Shown here: piece by piece, positions 1 through 9,798 of the stretch
Layout: the number at the start of each line of letters is the position of its first letter
Position numbering within the stretch: position 1 is the first letter of the stretch
From: Gari tellinella
Taxonomy: Eukaryota > Mollusca > Bivalvia > Cardiida > Psammobiidae
Direction of reading: 5' to 3'
NCBI GenBank assembly: GCA_922989275.2
Contig: OV277861.1
Span: forward strand, 18,252,540 to 18,316,539
Length of the DNA: 64,000 nt
Position numbers and translations under genes: made by a program
The notes under the pieces: model-generated
Database searches by the model: none
Seen by the model: only the letters and a program-made list of their open reading frames with translations
Told to the model about the DNA's origin: nothing

Positions 1-599
1 AAGATTGAGGTGATAGCGGGTTTGAGTCCTACTTCGGTCGGATATTTCTCCCTGGTTCACTTTAATGGCGTGAGAAGTGTTTGACGGCACATACAATTGC
101 ATTCATTCTGTCTTCGAGAGAGCTTTGAAAGCTCTGGAAAGCGAAAGAAGAGGTGTGTAAAGATCGGAGTGGTGGTGATCGACCGAACAAAGAAAAAACG
201 TATATGTTTTGAAATTCTCAATAAAACATGCACGAGCTACAACGGCTTAATGTGACGTAATATGGCTTCGAAAATGCGTACGCCAAGAAATGTAACGCCA
301 CTACATCGGTACAAATTGTGGTTAAATTGAAGTGTTAGAATCGAAATAATGAATTAATACCAGTGTTTTGTCGTGCAATAGAACACGGGTAGTCGTTGAG
401 ACGTTCGGTTTCGTGGTTTAATTACTACGCATCTCTACTCCTACCCGCGTTCTATTGCACGACAAAACACTGGTATGAATTTACTATTTCTTAAATCAAA
501 CTGCATGGCAAGGATCGAATTTCTATCTGTCTATATAAATGTCTTTACTAAACCTTGGTTTTATATTTCTTTTATATAAAGCATTTTTTCCTGTTGTAG
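1..599 (+). other. Intron upstream of SLC36-like exon, no exon seen
   Basis: No coding exon is recognisable here. It ends in a pyrimidine stretch and AG at 598-599, the acceptor of the first visible SLC36-like exon. It holds the palindromic element listed at 358-475. Confidence 0.6.
358..475. mobile_element. Palindromic MITE-like element (TA flanks)
   Basis: The arms are about 30 bp, starting CCAGTGTTTTGTCGTGC and ending in its reverse complement, around a loop of about 50 bp. Both ends have TA outside the arm. It has no coding capacity. The family is not recognised; it is a single copy in this window. Confidence 0.6.
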
Positions 600-778
600 A
601 TTCTGCCACTCTACAATAAGATGCAAGACAAGTCCAAATTCCTTGGCAAAGCTGGTGTTGTAAATCTCGGACTCACTATATCCATATGCTTGTATTGTGC
701 AATGGGATTTTACGGTTACCTTAAATACGGCAATGATGTTGAAGGAAGTGTTACGTTAAATCTGGACGGAACCAAATG
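600..778 (+). CDS. SLC36-type amino-acid transporter, internal exon
   Basis: The exon encodes a transmembrane stretch typical of proton-coupled amino-acid transporters (SLC36/PAT, AAAP superfamily), which move small neutral amino acids with protons across plasma or lysosomal membranes. It reads ILPLYNKMQDK, then a hydrophobic helix ending MGFYGYLKYG, then VEGSVTLNL; the FxGYxKYG..V.GSVTLNL pattern is characteristic of the family. The acceptor is TTGTAG before 600 and the donor is GTTAGT at 779. The exon ends two bases into a Trp codon that the next exon completes, which supports the join. Upstream exons with the first helices lie outside the window. The family call is firm; the substrate is inferred from the family. 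Confidence 0.88.
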
Positions 779-863
779 GTTAGTTACTGTTGAATAATAT
801 CTCACATAACATTGCCATATAAGGCTGAACATATAACAAAAATGCCACTGCGTATTCGTTACT

Positions 864-1096
864 GGGGCCCGTTTCATAACACTTCGTATGACAAAAACGG
901 ACGTATGTCAAAACTTTAAAATACATTTAATTTCTCTATCTAATACTGTCTTGTGACATCTCTTTGGAATCGTCTTTTCAAGACGATTCCAAAGAGATGT
1001 CACAAGACAGGATTAGATGGAGAAATGAATAATAATTGAGACTTTTATAATCTGACTTACTACAACGTCTGTCGTACGAAGTGTGTGAAACGGGCC
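864..1096. mobile_element. Family A MITE, copy 1
   Basis: The ends are GGGGCCCGTTTCATAA and a diverged reverse complement, with a central perfect hairpin around GGAATCGTCTTTTCAAGACG. It lies in the SLC36-like intron. Other copies are at 7083 and 26150. The superfamily is not resolved because no clear target duplication is visible. Confidence 0.75.
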
Positions 1097-1199
1097 ACAT
1101 TATTGTTGAATTTCGTTAGATCGGTTTTTAATAAGCAATCACTACATATACAAGCACATTACCTATTTAATTTAATCATACACTAAAGAAAATAATTCC

Positions 1200-1383
1200 C
1201 CTTGATACAGACATTAAACTGTACCATTGAATTGTTTCTACATCCTAGCAGATGGTAGCTTAAATCAGGCTGAAAGTAAAGCAAAATGCGCCTTAAGGCG
1301 CGTTCTGCTTTACTATAAACCTGCTTTAAGTGATCACATTCTTCAGTATTGGAAACAGTCTATGAGTTAATGGGCTAACCCTT
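1200..1383. mobile_element. Family B MITE, degenerate copy
   Basis: It contains the B-type hairpin core (TTAAATCAGGCTGAAAGTAA and its complement, loop GCGCCTTAAGGCGC) but lacks clean TTAACCCTTT ends. Confidence 0.6.
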
Positions 1384-1443
1384 CCCTTCCATAGAATTTA
1401 TTCAGTTAAACTATCGAATGGGTCGTAAATGACAGGTGGTTGC

Positions 1444-1696
1444 TTAACCCTTTCCCTTATAGAAGCGACTTTTAGCACATTCATTTTATTCATCCGCTGC
1501 AGAAAATAGTTCCAAATTATACCGTAATGAATATGTGTCATATTTAATACTTTCCTTATTCTAGCAGTTAATAGCTTAAAGCAGGCTGAAAGTTAAGCAG
1601 AATGCGCCTTAGGGCGCATTCTGCTTTACTTTCAACCTGCTTTAAGTAGTCACATATCTTCAATACTACAAACAATGCTATCAGGTAAAGGGTTAA
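1444..1696. mobile_element. Family B MITE, full length (TTAA ends)
   Basis: It begins TTAACCCTTTCCC and ends GGTAAAGGGTTAA, with the central hairpin GCTTAAAGCAGGCTGAAAG paired to its complement. TTAA at both extremes fits a TTAA-specific transposase (piggyBac or Kolobok type), which is inference. It shares nearly all its sequence with the copy at 3261. Confidence 0.8.
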
Positions 1697-2285
1697 CGCG
1701 TGCTGAAAGTGATGTAGAACGCTCCTGAATGAGCATTTTCACTCTGATTTAATCATCCACCTGTCACCTACCACTCTGTAAAAGGACATTGTAGAAGCAT
1801 GAGAAACTTCATTTCTGTTCCATTGTTTATATACACTGTAGGGGGAGGGTCGAATCTTAAGTTGTGAGAACTTGTGACCCGATCCCCATATCCTTACATA
1901 TATTGATTTTTATTTATCCTTTTCGGTGGATTGCTTGGAAATAGCAGTGGATTATCACTAGATAATTTCACTGTTTCAAGCAGTGGGATTATCGTCGCGC
2001 GTGCTTCTTTTATGAATTTTCCCCGTAGGGCTCCCCAATAATCGTAGTAAATCGTGTCCTATCGTTTCATTCAGGCAGTCCGATTTGTCGTAAACCACTA
2101 AACGGAAGAACACGAATCCAAGATCGGAAGTAACCACGTAATTCCGATGACGTCAAATCAATAAATCAGTGACGTCATTGTACGATTCGATATAAACTTT
2201 GGGCTCAAAACGGGGTAAATCGTGTATTTTCGCTTGCAACTGTCGAACAATTTCGTATAAAAAGTGGTTTAAAAGCATAAATATA
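1697..2285 (+). other. Intron sequence with two TGACGTCA sites
   Basis: No exon is seen. It holds a fragment of a B-like hairpin near 1701-1760 and perfect TGACGTCA (CRE-like) octamers at about 2149 and 2171. These look like part of the palindromic element that follows. Confidence 0.4.
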
Positions 2286-2452
2286 TAGAATAACTGTATT
2301 TTATCAGTATAAGATCGAATTCAATCAATTTCGTGAACATCAGACTGTTATATTTCACGAGTGGCTTCGCCACTCGTGAAAATATAACATCTGATGTTCA
2401 CTCAATGGATTAAATTTCTATCTTATACTGAAAAAAAAGTTATCCTCTATAC
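2286..2452. mobile_element. Palindromic element around a CACGAGTGGC hairpin
   Basis: The inner arms at 2335-2399 are near perfect (GAACATCAGACTGTTATATT with its complement). More diverged outer arms continue to 2286 and 2452. It lies just before the second SLC36-like exon. Its architecture resembles family H: a long hairpin next to TGACGTCA sites. Confidence 0.55.
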
Positions 2453-2504
2453 AATATGTTCAAAAACAGTGAAGGGGTTAAATTCTCTTCGTATGACTTT
2501 TCAG

Positions 2505-2683
2505 GTATTTCAATATGGTGAAGGTGATGTTTGCTGTGTCACTGTTCATCAGTTATGGTGTAATGTTTTATGTACCTGTCAACATCATATGGCCTTTCAT
2601 AGAAAGCAAAACAGCTGCAAGAAATATATCCATGCACTGGACGTTTGAGTACATATTCCGATTGAGTTTGGTTATCATTATAT
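2505..2683 (+). CDS. SLC36-type amino-acid transporter, internal exon
   Basis: The acceptor is TTTTCAG at 2498-2504; the first base completes the Trp codon of the previous exon. It encodes YFNMVKVMFAVSLFISYGVM, then FYVPVNIIWPFI, matching the family block around FYVP.EII.PF, and then the start of the next helix. The donor is GTAAGT at 2684. One base (T) is carried into the next exon, where GT completes a Cys. It contains two membrane segments split by a short loop. Confidence 0.88.
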
Positions 2684-2714
2684 GTAAGTATAGCTAGGCC
2701 CCATAGTTACAAAG

Positions 2715-2840
2715 TGTTTGAGATGAGTCTGAGATCGTTCTCAAATTTTTAATAGGTCATATTTGAGTATTTTCATTCTCGTGCTTTTGATTGGTCAGAT
2801 TTGTGCAAAAACTCAAATCTTACTAATCAAAAGCCTGGAA
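2715..2840. repeat. Family I palindrome, diverged copy
   Basis: It is a degenerate version of the palindrome found cleanly at 24795 and 60455 (TTGATTGGTCAGATTTG and a weak complement). It begins about 30 bp after the donor of the preceding exon. Confidence 0.5.
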
Positions 2841-2884
2841 ACTCTCCATGTGTGCCTTTTTTTTTTAAGATTTCATTATATACT

Positions 2885-3120
2885 GTTGTCTCCTATTCTC
2901 GGTGGGGGTGGGGTGGGGTGGGGTGGGATGGGGTGGGGGTTAAGACTTAGAATATATATAAAGCACATAAATAGCTATTAAGAATTCTTCTCTGTTGCTT
3001 AAAATGCAATTGAAACTCCGAATAAAGTATAACATCCATTAAAATAATAATAAAAGCATACTATCAAGGTCATTTCTACATTTTAATACACCGCCCTACA
3101 TGATCTGAACCAATCAAATG
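2885..3120 (+). repeat. Dispersed repeat N, forward copy
   Basis: About 235 bp is shared in inverted orientation with 10365-10583, including GTTGTCTCCTATTCTCG at one end and CATGATCTGAA at the other. This copy has gained a GGGGT run at about 2905-2940. The element type is unknown. Confidence 0.6.
2905..2940 (+). repeat. G-rich GGGGT minisatellite
   Basis: Several GGGGTG/GGGGTT units inside repeat N. G-runs on one strand could form a G-quadruplex; that is inference only. Confidence 0.7.
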
Positions 3121-3260
3121 TTTTCCGTATTCTCGGGACTTCTGGTTGTTAACGTTTGTTTCTATGGAGGGGTAAAACTCTTCAGTTCAGATAAGTATTC
3201 TTAGAAGAACAAAAGCGGGCGACAACTGTTTAAAATCGATGACGTCATGGCAATGAAGTG

Positions 3261-3513
3261 TTAACCCTTTACCTGATAGAAGCGACTTTTAGCACATTCA
3301 TTTTATTCATTCGCTGAAGAAAATAGTTCCAAATTATATGGTAATGAATATGTGTCATATTTAATACTTTCCTTATTCTAGCAGTTAATAGCTTAAAGCA
3401 GACTGAAAGTAAAGTAGAATGCGCCTTAGGGCGCATTCTGCTTTACTTTCAACCTGCTTTAAGTAGTCACATATCTTCAATACTAGAAACAATGCTATCA
3501 GGTAAAGGGTTAA
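3261..3513. mobile_element. Family B MITE, best-preserved copy
   Basis: It runs from TTAACCCTTTACCTGATAG to CTATCAGGTAAAGGGTTAA, ends perfectly complementary over 19 bases, with the central hairpin loop GCGCCTTAGGGCGC. It ends 58 bp before the last SLC36-like exon, so it lies in the branch-point side of that intron. Confidence 0.85.
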
Positions 3514-3571
3514 GAAAGATATTCACTGTAATTTGTCACTGACAGGACATCGTAGTTTTATTGTTTTCCAG

Positions 3572-3795
3572 GTGGCCTAGCGGCGCTCGTTCCTCATCTA
3601 GATCTCCTGATATCACTTATAGGAGCCGTGGCCAGTTCATTCCTGGCATTAATATTCCCAGCCATAATAGAACTGATGACCATTCAGGCAGACTGGTTCA
3701 CCAAGGTCAAGGACGCAGTGATTATAGTATTTGGATTGGTTGGTTTTGCAACCGGAACTTATTCATCGCTGAAGGAGATCGTGAATACTTTCTGA
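3572..3795 (+). CDS. SLC36-type amino-acid transporter, terminal exon
   Basis: The acceptor is TTTTCCAG at 3564-3571. The first two bases complete a Cys codon, giving CGLAALVPHLDLLISLIGAV, which matches the conserved P.LD..ISL.G..SS block of SLC36 proteins. Two more hydrophobic segments follow (SSFLALIFPAIIELM; DAVIIVFGLVGFATGTYSSL) and the protein stops at TGA 3793-3795 after KEIVNTF. The short cytoplasmic end and length fit the family C-terminus. No polyadenylation signal is obvious within 60 bp; a family D element begins at 3861. Confidence 0.9.
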
Positions 3796-3860
3796 CGGAT
3801 AACAGTGAAATGATTGCTTATAACATGGAACGTGCTGAACAAGGTGCAATTTCAACACAC

Positions 3861-4222
3861 TACAGCGCTCCCTCTCTACAACGACCCTCCCAGCAACGAT
3901 TCCCTCTTCACAACGACGCTTGCTGCTGATCCCGAAACAAGAAATTATGTCCAACCATTTTACGTCTGCAATAATCTTCTGCTTAAAGTTGTCGTCTGCT
4001 GTATTTCTCAAAATTACATATTGGGCATTTTGACATAACAAACCTTAGTGACGAGTGACAAACAGCTTGAATCCAGATCAGACGCCGCGTTACGCGGCGT
4101 CTGATCTGGATTCAAGCTGTTTGCAAATGTAATCCTTTTTCCCTCTCTGTAACGACTCCCTCCGAACAACGCACACATTTGTTGTCTCCCATTGGATGTC
4201 GTTGTAGAGAGGGAGCGCTGTA
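3861..4222. mobile_element. Family D MITE just past the SLC36 stop
   Basis: It has TA-flanked ends CAGCGCTCCCTCTCTACAAC and the complement. It contains the GACGCCGCG hairpin core bordered by CAAACAGCTTGAATCC. The ends resemble pogo/Tigger (Tc1/mariner superfamily) termini. It starts 66 bp after the stop codon, so it is probably transcribed as 3' UTR. Confidence 0.85.
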
Positions 4223-4302
4223 TTACAATTTTATGTGTGATACCTACTTGCCTCGCAACCTTTCACTGCCAATTTATACATGTTTGACAATCGAATGAAA
4301 AA

Positions 4303-4461
4303 TACAGTTGAACTTCGATATCTCGAACTCGGTTTAATCCACGTTTTAACTTTGAAATACGGGTATGTTCGACTAAACCGAATATGAAATAATGCAATTC
4401 ATGTGTCAACAAATCGGATAATTCGAACTAAGCGAGTTCGAGATATCGAAGTTCGACTGTA
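4303..4461. mobile_element. Family E MITE (pogo/Tigger-like), short copy
   Basis: TA plus CAGTTGAACTTCGATATCTC at the left, complementary right end CGAAGTTCGACTG plus TA. Inner part deleted compared with the copy at 60014. Confidence 0.82.
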
Positions 4462-4836
4462 TTTCAGACAAAATTTCAAAATAATGAATTTGGCATCAAA
4501 TTTCATACGACATTTTTTCAGGAGACGATAATTTGGCTGCAAAACAGTGAAACTCTTCTCTGCCATGACGTCACCAGGTTTAGAAAAACGTGTCCAATGG
4601 ATTTCTCTACTTGTATAATGTCACTAATGTGGCGTATGCAAAAGTTCACATAATTTGTTTTGCAGCCAGTACTAATAGAGTGTCAAACATTATTGCTCAG
4701 GGCGTCTTATCTGAATATAAATTTACCATTTCAGCTACGAAATACCTTCTGCTGTTATATTACTGTCTGTACATCGAAGTTAAGTTAGATATAAGGCAGT
4801 ATGACTGAAGAAATATGTGTAAAAGTGTCATACAGT
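4462..4836. other. Convergent intergenic sequence, nothing recognised
   Basis: No exon, RNA gene or clear repeat is seen between the E and C elements. Confidence 0.4.
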
Positions 4837-5191
4837 TTAACCCTTTCATGATCAAATTATTCGGAATATTTGTATCCCTTCACCGCTTTATTGTCGTCTG
4901 CTTCAGTATTGTTGTCTGCAAGACATGTTTCATATTTATATTATTCATATTCTTCTAATGCCAGATGCACGATAATGCTACACATTTAATTGACTATTTT
5001 CTTTTCTTTTTGCAAATACATACACTATTTGGTTGCGAGTCGCTTTAATTAAGGTTGTATGACTTAATAATTATCGATAAGAGTGTCAAACAGTTTGGAT
5101 CCTGATCAGACGCCGCGTAACGCGGCGTCTGATCAGGACCCTAACTGTTTGCAAACAAGCTTAATGCCGCCATTAAGAGTGAAATGGTTAA
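4837..5191. mobile_element. Family C MITE, full length (TTAA ends)
   Basis: Starts TTAACCCTTTCATGATCAAA, ends AAATGGTTAA. The centre is the hairpin CAAACAGTTTGGATCC...GACGCCGCG and its complement. Subterminal TTGTCGTCTGC blocks recur in all C copies. Confidence 0.8.
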
Positions 5192-5214
5192 TATAGATAT
5201 AGGAGATAAGTGTG

Positions 5215-5590
5215 AGGTTGGGCGCCCCTAAACCCAGGTTTAACCCCCAGTGGTAGTTAATGATTAATTTATAATTAATTATTGATTGCTGCTGACCGTA
5301 CCAAGGCGGGCTCCTATGTTCACTTTGCTTTATGTTTGTCTTGCGTGTTGTTTTCTATTTAGTGTGTAGATGAAGGAATGGGATTGTGGGTGGGTGTGTG
5401 TGTTTGTTATGGTATGACTGTGTGTGTGTTCTGCTTGAGAGGTGGGTGTATTGTTTGTGTTGCCTTTCCTGCTTGAGTCTTTCGTATTTATTTGTAAATA
5501 TTTGCATGCTATTTATTTTTGTTCATGCAGCCTTGATGTATGTTTTGCACTATATGACAAATAAAGGAATACAGTTGAAAGAGTGAATCT
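5215..5590 (+). repeat. Dispersed retroposon-like repeat with CAAATAAAGG tail
   Basis: The segment 5260-5500 is shared, in reverse orientation, with 18262-18523. It includes a TG-rich stretch and ends near CAAATAAAGGAATAC. No TIRs are seen, so a retroposed sequence (LINE 3' end or SINE) is more likely than a DNA transposon. Class uncertain. Confidence 0.55.
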
Positions 5591-5805
5591 GAGCGCAGCA
5601 TGGAATATGACCACACGCCGAGTCATTGGGGGCCTGGTCATGATCTAAACTGCCAGGCGACGGTGGATGCAGTATCTTTATTTTGGTTGGACTGTTTTTT
5701 GTGATAAAAACATATGAGTATCAATGGAATGAAATTTTGTATACATTGTAAAACATTTTATTAAGACTTTAGATAAACTATTTGCATGCCAGCGGCGGAT
5801 ATATC

Positions 5806-5965
5806 CACCACAGTGATTGTCTTTGCAAACAGTTTGGATTCAGATGAGACGCCGACTTCTGACCCTGAATTTGATAGAAATTCTGAAAATTCTAATTTTA
5901 GAACAGTTGCAGACGACAATTGTTGCAGACGGAAAATATTACCCAGCATGCAAAGAGTTAAATGA
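5806..5965. mobile_element. Family C MITE fragment
   Basis: Contains GCAAACAGTTTGGATTC, half of the hairpin (GACGCCGA) and the GCAGACGACAATTG block; the return arm is lost. Confidence 0.55.
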
Positions 5966-5982
5966 TTAAAATCGAAATAGTA

Positions 5983-6189
5983 TACAGTAAAACCTTTCTA
6001 TTACGACCACTAAAACGAAGGCTGATTGATTGTACAAAAGACCGGTGACAGCTGAAAGCAAGGTGACCGTAAAACATAAAGCTCCTAAAGGAGCGTTGAT
6101 TTACTATTACATTGCTTTAAGTAGTCACCCGTCGTAAACACCTAATAAGTATCACTATTTAGTGGTCATAACTGAGAGCCTTTACTGGA
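5983..6189. mobile_element. Family G MITE, copy 1
   Basis: TA plus CAGTAAAACCTTTCTATTAC on the left; a diverged complement near 6180 on the right. The centre is a hairpin built on GCAAGGTGACCGTAAAAC, loop GCTCCTAAAGGAGC. Confidence 0.75.
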
Positions 6190-6636
6190 GTTGTTCCTGA
6201 CTAGTGACCTCTCTATTTATAATTATTATGTATTTTGTATATTGTTAATGCTCTTCACCCACCTAGTGGACCTTATACAATGATGACCAATAAAGTTTCA
6301 AAAGAACAAAATAAATCGTTTGTTAACAAAGTACTGAAGTCCATTGTAAGCAGTTTGGATCCAGAATAGAAGCCGATGAACAAGAAAGGTGTCATTTGTC
6401 TACATTTTAATACATTGTATTTGGGTTTAATTGCGTTTAAACGTGCAATAATTACATCTTCTCCACGCTACACTGTGCTGATCATATATCGTTTAATCAC
6501 ATTACATTCTACAATAAATTTCATAATATTCAAAATAGGGAATTAAAACAGTATTAATTTATAAACTGCTTTGACGTTTTTTTCTTTGAAAAAGGCCCTT
6601 AGAGGTCGATATATTAGAAAATGGCAGTTTATATAT
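6190..6636. other. Intergenic, remnant of a C hairpin arm only
   Basis: A fragment GCAGTTTGGATCCAG near 6351 is a degraded C arm. AATAAAGTTTC at about 6290 could be a poly(A) signal on the + strand, but no transcript can be assigned. Confidence 0.35.
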
Positions 6637-6996
6637 TACAGTGTTCCCTCCCTACAACGGCCCTTCCGACACCGATTCCTTCCTTACAACGACCCTTGCC
6701 GCTGTTACCCAAACAAGACATTAATGTCCAACCTTTTCATGACTGCAATACGAACTGATTAAATTTGTCGTCTGCTGTTTTTCTAAAAGTAACATAATGA
6801 ATATCTTGACATAAAAACCTCAATGACGAGTGATAAACAGCTTGAATTCAGATCATACGACGCGTTATGTGGCGTCTGATCTGGATTCAAGCTGTTTGAA
6901 AATGTAGTCAATATCCCTCCCTATAACGACTCCCTCCGAACAACGGACATAATTTCTGTCTCCCAACGGGTGTCGTTGAAGAGAGGGAGCGCTGTA
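6637..6996. mobile_element. Family D MITE, copy 2
   Basis: TA-flanked, CAGTGTTCCCTCCCTACAAC to GTTGAAGAGAGGGAGCGCTG, with the hairpin CAGCTTGAATTCAGATC and its complement in the centre. Confidence 0.82.
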
Positions 6997-7082
6997 ATAC
7001 ATATTACATTCGTCAATGGTTTCCAAGAGTTACTAAACACAAACATAAACTCAACAGATATGGACAACAAGAGGTACAACAG

Positions 7083-7329
7083 CTGGGGCCCGTTTCATAA
7101 AACATCTTATGACAAATGTTGTCGTAAGTCAAATTATAAAAGTATCAACTATTATTTATTTTTCCATTTAATTCTGTCTTGTGACATCCTTTTGGAATCG
7201 TCTTGAAAAGACGATTCCAAAAAGATGCCACAAGACAGGATTAGATAGAGAAATCACAGATTAAATGTATTTTAAAGTTTTGACTTACGACAACATTTGT
7301 CGTAAGAAGTTTTATGAAACGGGCACCAG
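7083..7329. mobile_element. Family A MITE, copy 2
   Basis: CTGGGGCCCGTTTCATAAAA to TTATGAAACGGGCACCAG; centre hairpin GGAATCGTCTTGAAAAGACG. Also shows GACAAATGTTGTCGTAAG and its complement as inner arms. Confidence 0.82.
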
Positions 7330-7419
7330 GTACGCTCCTTCCCTTTTTGCGGTTGCCAGCTAAAACGTTGTCCTTACTTAGTCGACACTTTATCCTCTAG
7401 TCGTATTGAAATGATACTT

Positions 7420-8210
7420 TTCTTTAAAGAAAGGAAAAAGAGGACAAGCAATTCCTTTGGATTGATATGAAAAATATATCACGAGAATGGGTTGTTATCT
7501 GGTGAAAAAAACGAGTCCGCAGGACGAGGATTTTAACCAGATAACAACCCATTCTCGTGATATATTTTTCATATCCGTACAAAGGAACTGATTGTTCTAT
7601 TTATCATATACATTTTAATGTGGTTTTTACAGAGAAAACTTACAAAATTAAGTGTTCAGCGCAACGTCACAGAAGATACAGTGACGTGACATCACAAAAA
7701 TGATATTGTCACTAGTGATGATTATACAGCGTTTTTCTTAGGCCATTGGGAATGACTCCCGTATCGAGCTAATTGGGAAAACATTGCGTCGTTTAAAGTC
7801 AAATTGGGGAAAAAGTGCATCGATTTTAGTAAAATTGGGAATCTTGCAAGAACCATATCAAACAGTTAATTATAAAAAATTCAAACTGAATTTGACTGCT
7901 AGCAATAGACTGTCCCATTATACCCTCTATAAGGGTATGGATCTTCAGCTGGCATTAGCAGGATTAAAAGTGTTTTAAAGATGCTGTCAACAAACTCTGC
8001 TCAATTTAAACTCTTTGAATTGGGAATTTTATTACCAAAGATTGGGAAAATGGTCAGTTTTGGCAATTGGGAATGACTCCGTTTATGGGTACCAGTTATA
8101 TAAGGAGGAAAAACACTGTGATATCAACTTTGACGGATATGAAATTTATCTAACTGAGACATCTCTATAAATCATTGATAGGTATACAATAAGAGTAATT
8201 TATAAATCAG
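7420..8210 (-). mobile_element. Family H element, copy with inserted ATTGGGAA-rich segment
   Basis: Its hairpin at 7440-7590 (GATATGAAAAATATATCACG and its complement, loop AACGAGTCCGCAGGACGAGG) and flank down to the TCTAACTGAGA..TCTCTATAAATCAT block match 49925-50290 in reverse. About 390 bp (7735-8125) is present only here. It contains TGACGTGACATCAC-type sequences. Superfamily unknown. Confidence 0.65.
7735..8125 (+). other. Inserted segment with six ATTGGGAA motifs
   Basis: Bounded by two copies of ATTGGGAATGACTCC at about 7744 and 8064, with four more ATTGGGAA/ATTGGGGAA motifs between. It interrupts an otherwise collinear H element. No ORF with family resemblance was recognised. Confidence 0.5.
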
Positions 8211-8469
8211 AAACGGTAAGTATTTACACCTTACTACGCTTGAAACGAATATATACATAATTTATTCTGAAGGAACTATTTGATAAAGCTTTGCACTGTT
8301 TGTCATAATTTTAAATAGTTTTGGACAAACATCTCAAGTGTCAATGTTAATTGGTCATTTACATGTGTAACAATTTTGTATTATCCCTTATTATGCTGAA
8401 TTGTCTCCTGCTTCAAATATATCGTCTTCGAAAAATTCAAAAGTAAATGTATACTTTTTTTTAAACCGA
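8211..8469. other. Possible 3' UTR of the SRCR-ZP gene
   Basis: Just beyond the - strand stop codon at 8624. A - strand AATAAA appears as TTTATT at about 8263; this could be the poly(A) signal. No other feature is seen. Confidence 0.3.
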
Positions 8470-8596
8470 ATAAAAGCTGAATATGAGTGACAAACAGTTT
8501 GGATTCAGATCAGACGTGGCGTTACGCCGCGTCTGATCTGAATCCAAACTGTTTGCAAATGTTAGTCAAGTCGCGCACAGCACCATAAGGGTTAAG
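8470..8596. mobile_element. Family C-type hairpin element, truncated ends
   Basis: GAGTGACAAACAGTTTGGAT with hairpin GACGTGGCGTTACGCCGCGTC and the return arm CTGTTTGC, ending at GGGTTAAG. The left outer part is not clear. Confidence 0.65.
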
Positions 8597-8623
8597 CAAA
8601 CGTAAGAGTACATTTAGAAATAG

Positions 8624-8831
8624 TTAAGGACTATCAGCCTTAATGCTCCTCCTTACAACCGTGTGACATGTTTGCGAACACGTATTGGAATAGTCATTCG
8701 GGTCGCAGAAATTGGCGTCGCAATTAAGGTAGATGCCTTCATGATTGGTTGTATACTCAAAGTCTTGGAAGACGAATCGAGTCTCGTGTGCATATTGTAG
8801 TATAATGTGCGTGTTGGAGTCCACTTCACAT
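8624..8831 (-). CDS. SRCR-ZP protein: terminal exon, end of ZP domain
   Basis: The acceptor ATTTTCAG lies just above 8831; its first base completes the Gly of KNG|C. It encodes CEVDSNTHIILQ, then FVFQDFEY, then LNCDANFCDPND and CSQTC. This is the ZP-C end pattern: hydrophobic F.F..F, then C.A.FCD and C...C. With the upstream exons the ZP domain has ten Cys. The stop is TAA at 8624-8626, about 14 residues after the last Cys. There is a dibasic VVRRS but no membrane helix or hydrophobic propeptide. A GTAAGG at about 8656 is a usable donor that would leave phase 0, so an alternative 3' end with a membrane anchor is possible; none was found downstream. Confidence 0.82.
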
Positions 8832-9241
8832 CTGAAAATTAAAACGTTTTATTTTAGATGCAAATATGGAATTCTAAATGGCTGAATGTTATACAGTAAA
8901 AGACGTTTATAATTGAAACCTTATGTCCATCGTAACCTGTTTGGAGCCAGACCAGACGCTTCTCGCCTGTATTCATACTGTTAACAATAGTTATTATAAT
9001 TTCGCAAGCAGTATATAGAAGTTTCGTACCAAAGACTTAGAATGGTCGTACATTTAGAACTTCCAATTAATTGTATATAAAACACAATAACATATACCCT
9101 TTATAACAATTAAATTGTTTAATAATTCACGTAACATACTGTCCCTGTCAAAACTTCAATAATTCATATAACCTCACATTAATATTTATCGGAAATCAGT
9201 AGAATCGTATTTCTATGTGATAAATCAAATAAAAAGCATAC
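8832..9241 (-). other. Intron within the ZP domain
   Basis: Plain AT-rich intron. A degraded hairpin fragment (TGTTTGGAGCCAGACCAGACG near 8938) is the only recognisable relic. Confidence 0.5.
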
Positions 9242-9512
9242 CCGTTTTTGATGATGTAGTATTTCAAGTGATCCGGTGCACTGGCTGAAGGTTTAGTATA
9301 ACAAGTGTGTACTCTCATCTTCACATTCCAGTCTGACGTCTGAGTGAAGACCTTGACATAAACCTTTGACCCGACCTTCACCTGTAATGGGTTTCCTTGT
9401 ATTTGGTAGACAAAGTTCGGGTCTTGGTAAAACGTCATGTTGACCGAGTATTTACTATGACCAACAACTGGTGGTTCAGCGGTCACCGAATGCTCAATAT
9501 GGTGCAAGTGTC
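9242..9512 (-). CDS. SRCR-ZP protein: ZP-C exon
   Basis: Acceptor TTTGTTTCAG; reads HLHHIEHSVTAEPP, then GHSKYSVNMTFYQDPNF, LQVKVGSKVYVKVFT, MRVHTCYTKPSAS and KYYIIKNG. Matches ZP-C: Y.V.M..Y.D..F, a G...YV....T strand, a Cys loop, then YY.I..GC. Donor GTATGC follows; GG at the exon end plus A of the next exon gives the Gly before the conserved Cys. ZP domains polymerise extracellular matrix and coat proteins (family knowledge). Confidence 0.88.
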
Positions 9513-9547
9513 CTGAAACAAAACATACATGTTTTAGAGTACATCTT

Positions 9548-9798
9548 TTAACCCATTACCACATAAATACGCCTTTTTACGCCATTAATTTATTCTTCCA
9601 CTCAAGAAAATAGTTCCAATTTATACAATCATAAATATGTGCCATATGATATAGTTTCTGTATCCAAGCAGATGGTTGCTTAAAGCAGGCTGAACGTAAA
9701 GCAGAATGCGCCTTAGGGCGCATTTTGCTTTACTTTTAACCTGTTTTAAGTAGTCACCTTTTTCAAAACTAAAAACAGGTTATGGGGTAAAGGGTTAA
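9548..9798. mobile_element. Family B MITE, full length
   Basis: TTAACCCATTACCACA to GGGGTAAAGGGTTAA with the B hairpin GCTTAAAGCAGGCTGAACG. Begins 36 bp before the acceptor side of the ZP-C exon (9512). Confidence 0.8.

Noticed and set aside
3561..3929. A 122-codon open frame overlapping the SLC36-like terminal exon
   Set aside because: It is in another frame; the spliced frame with conserved SLC36 motifs and a matching stop at 3795 explains the region.
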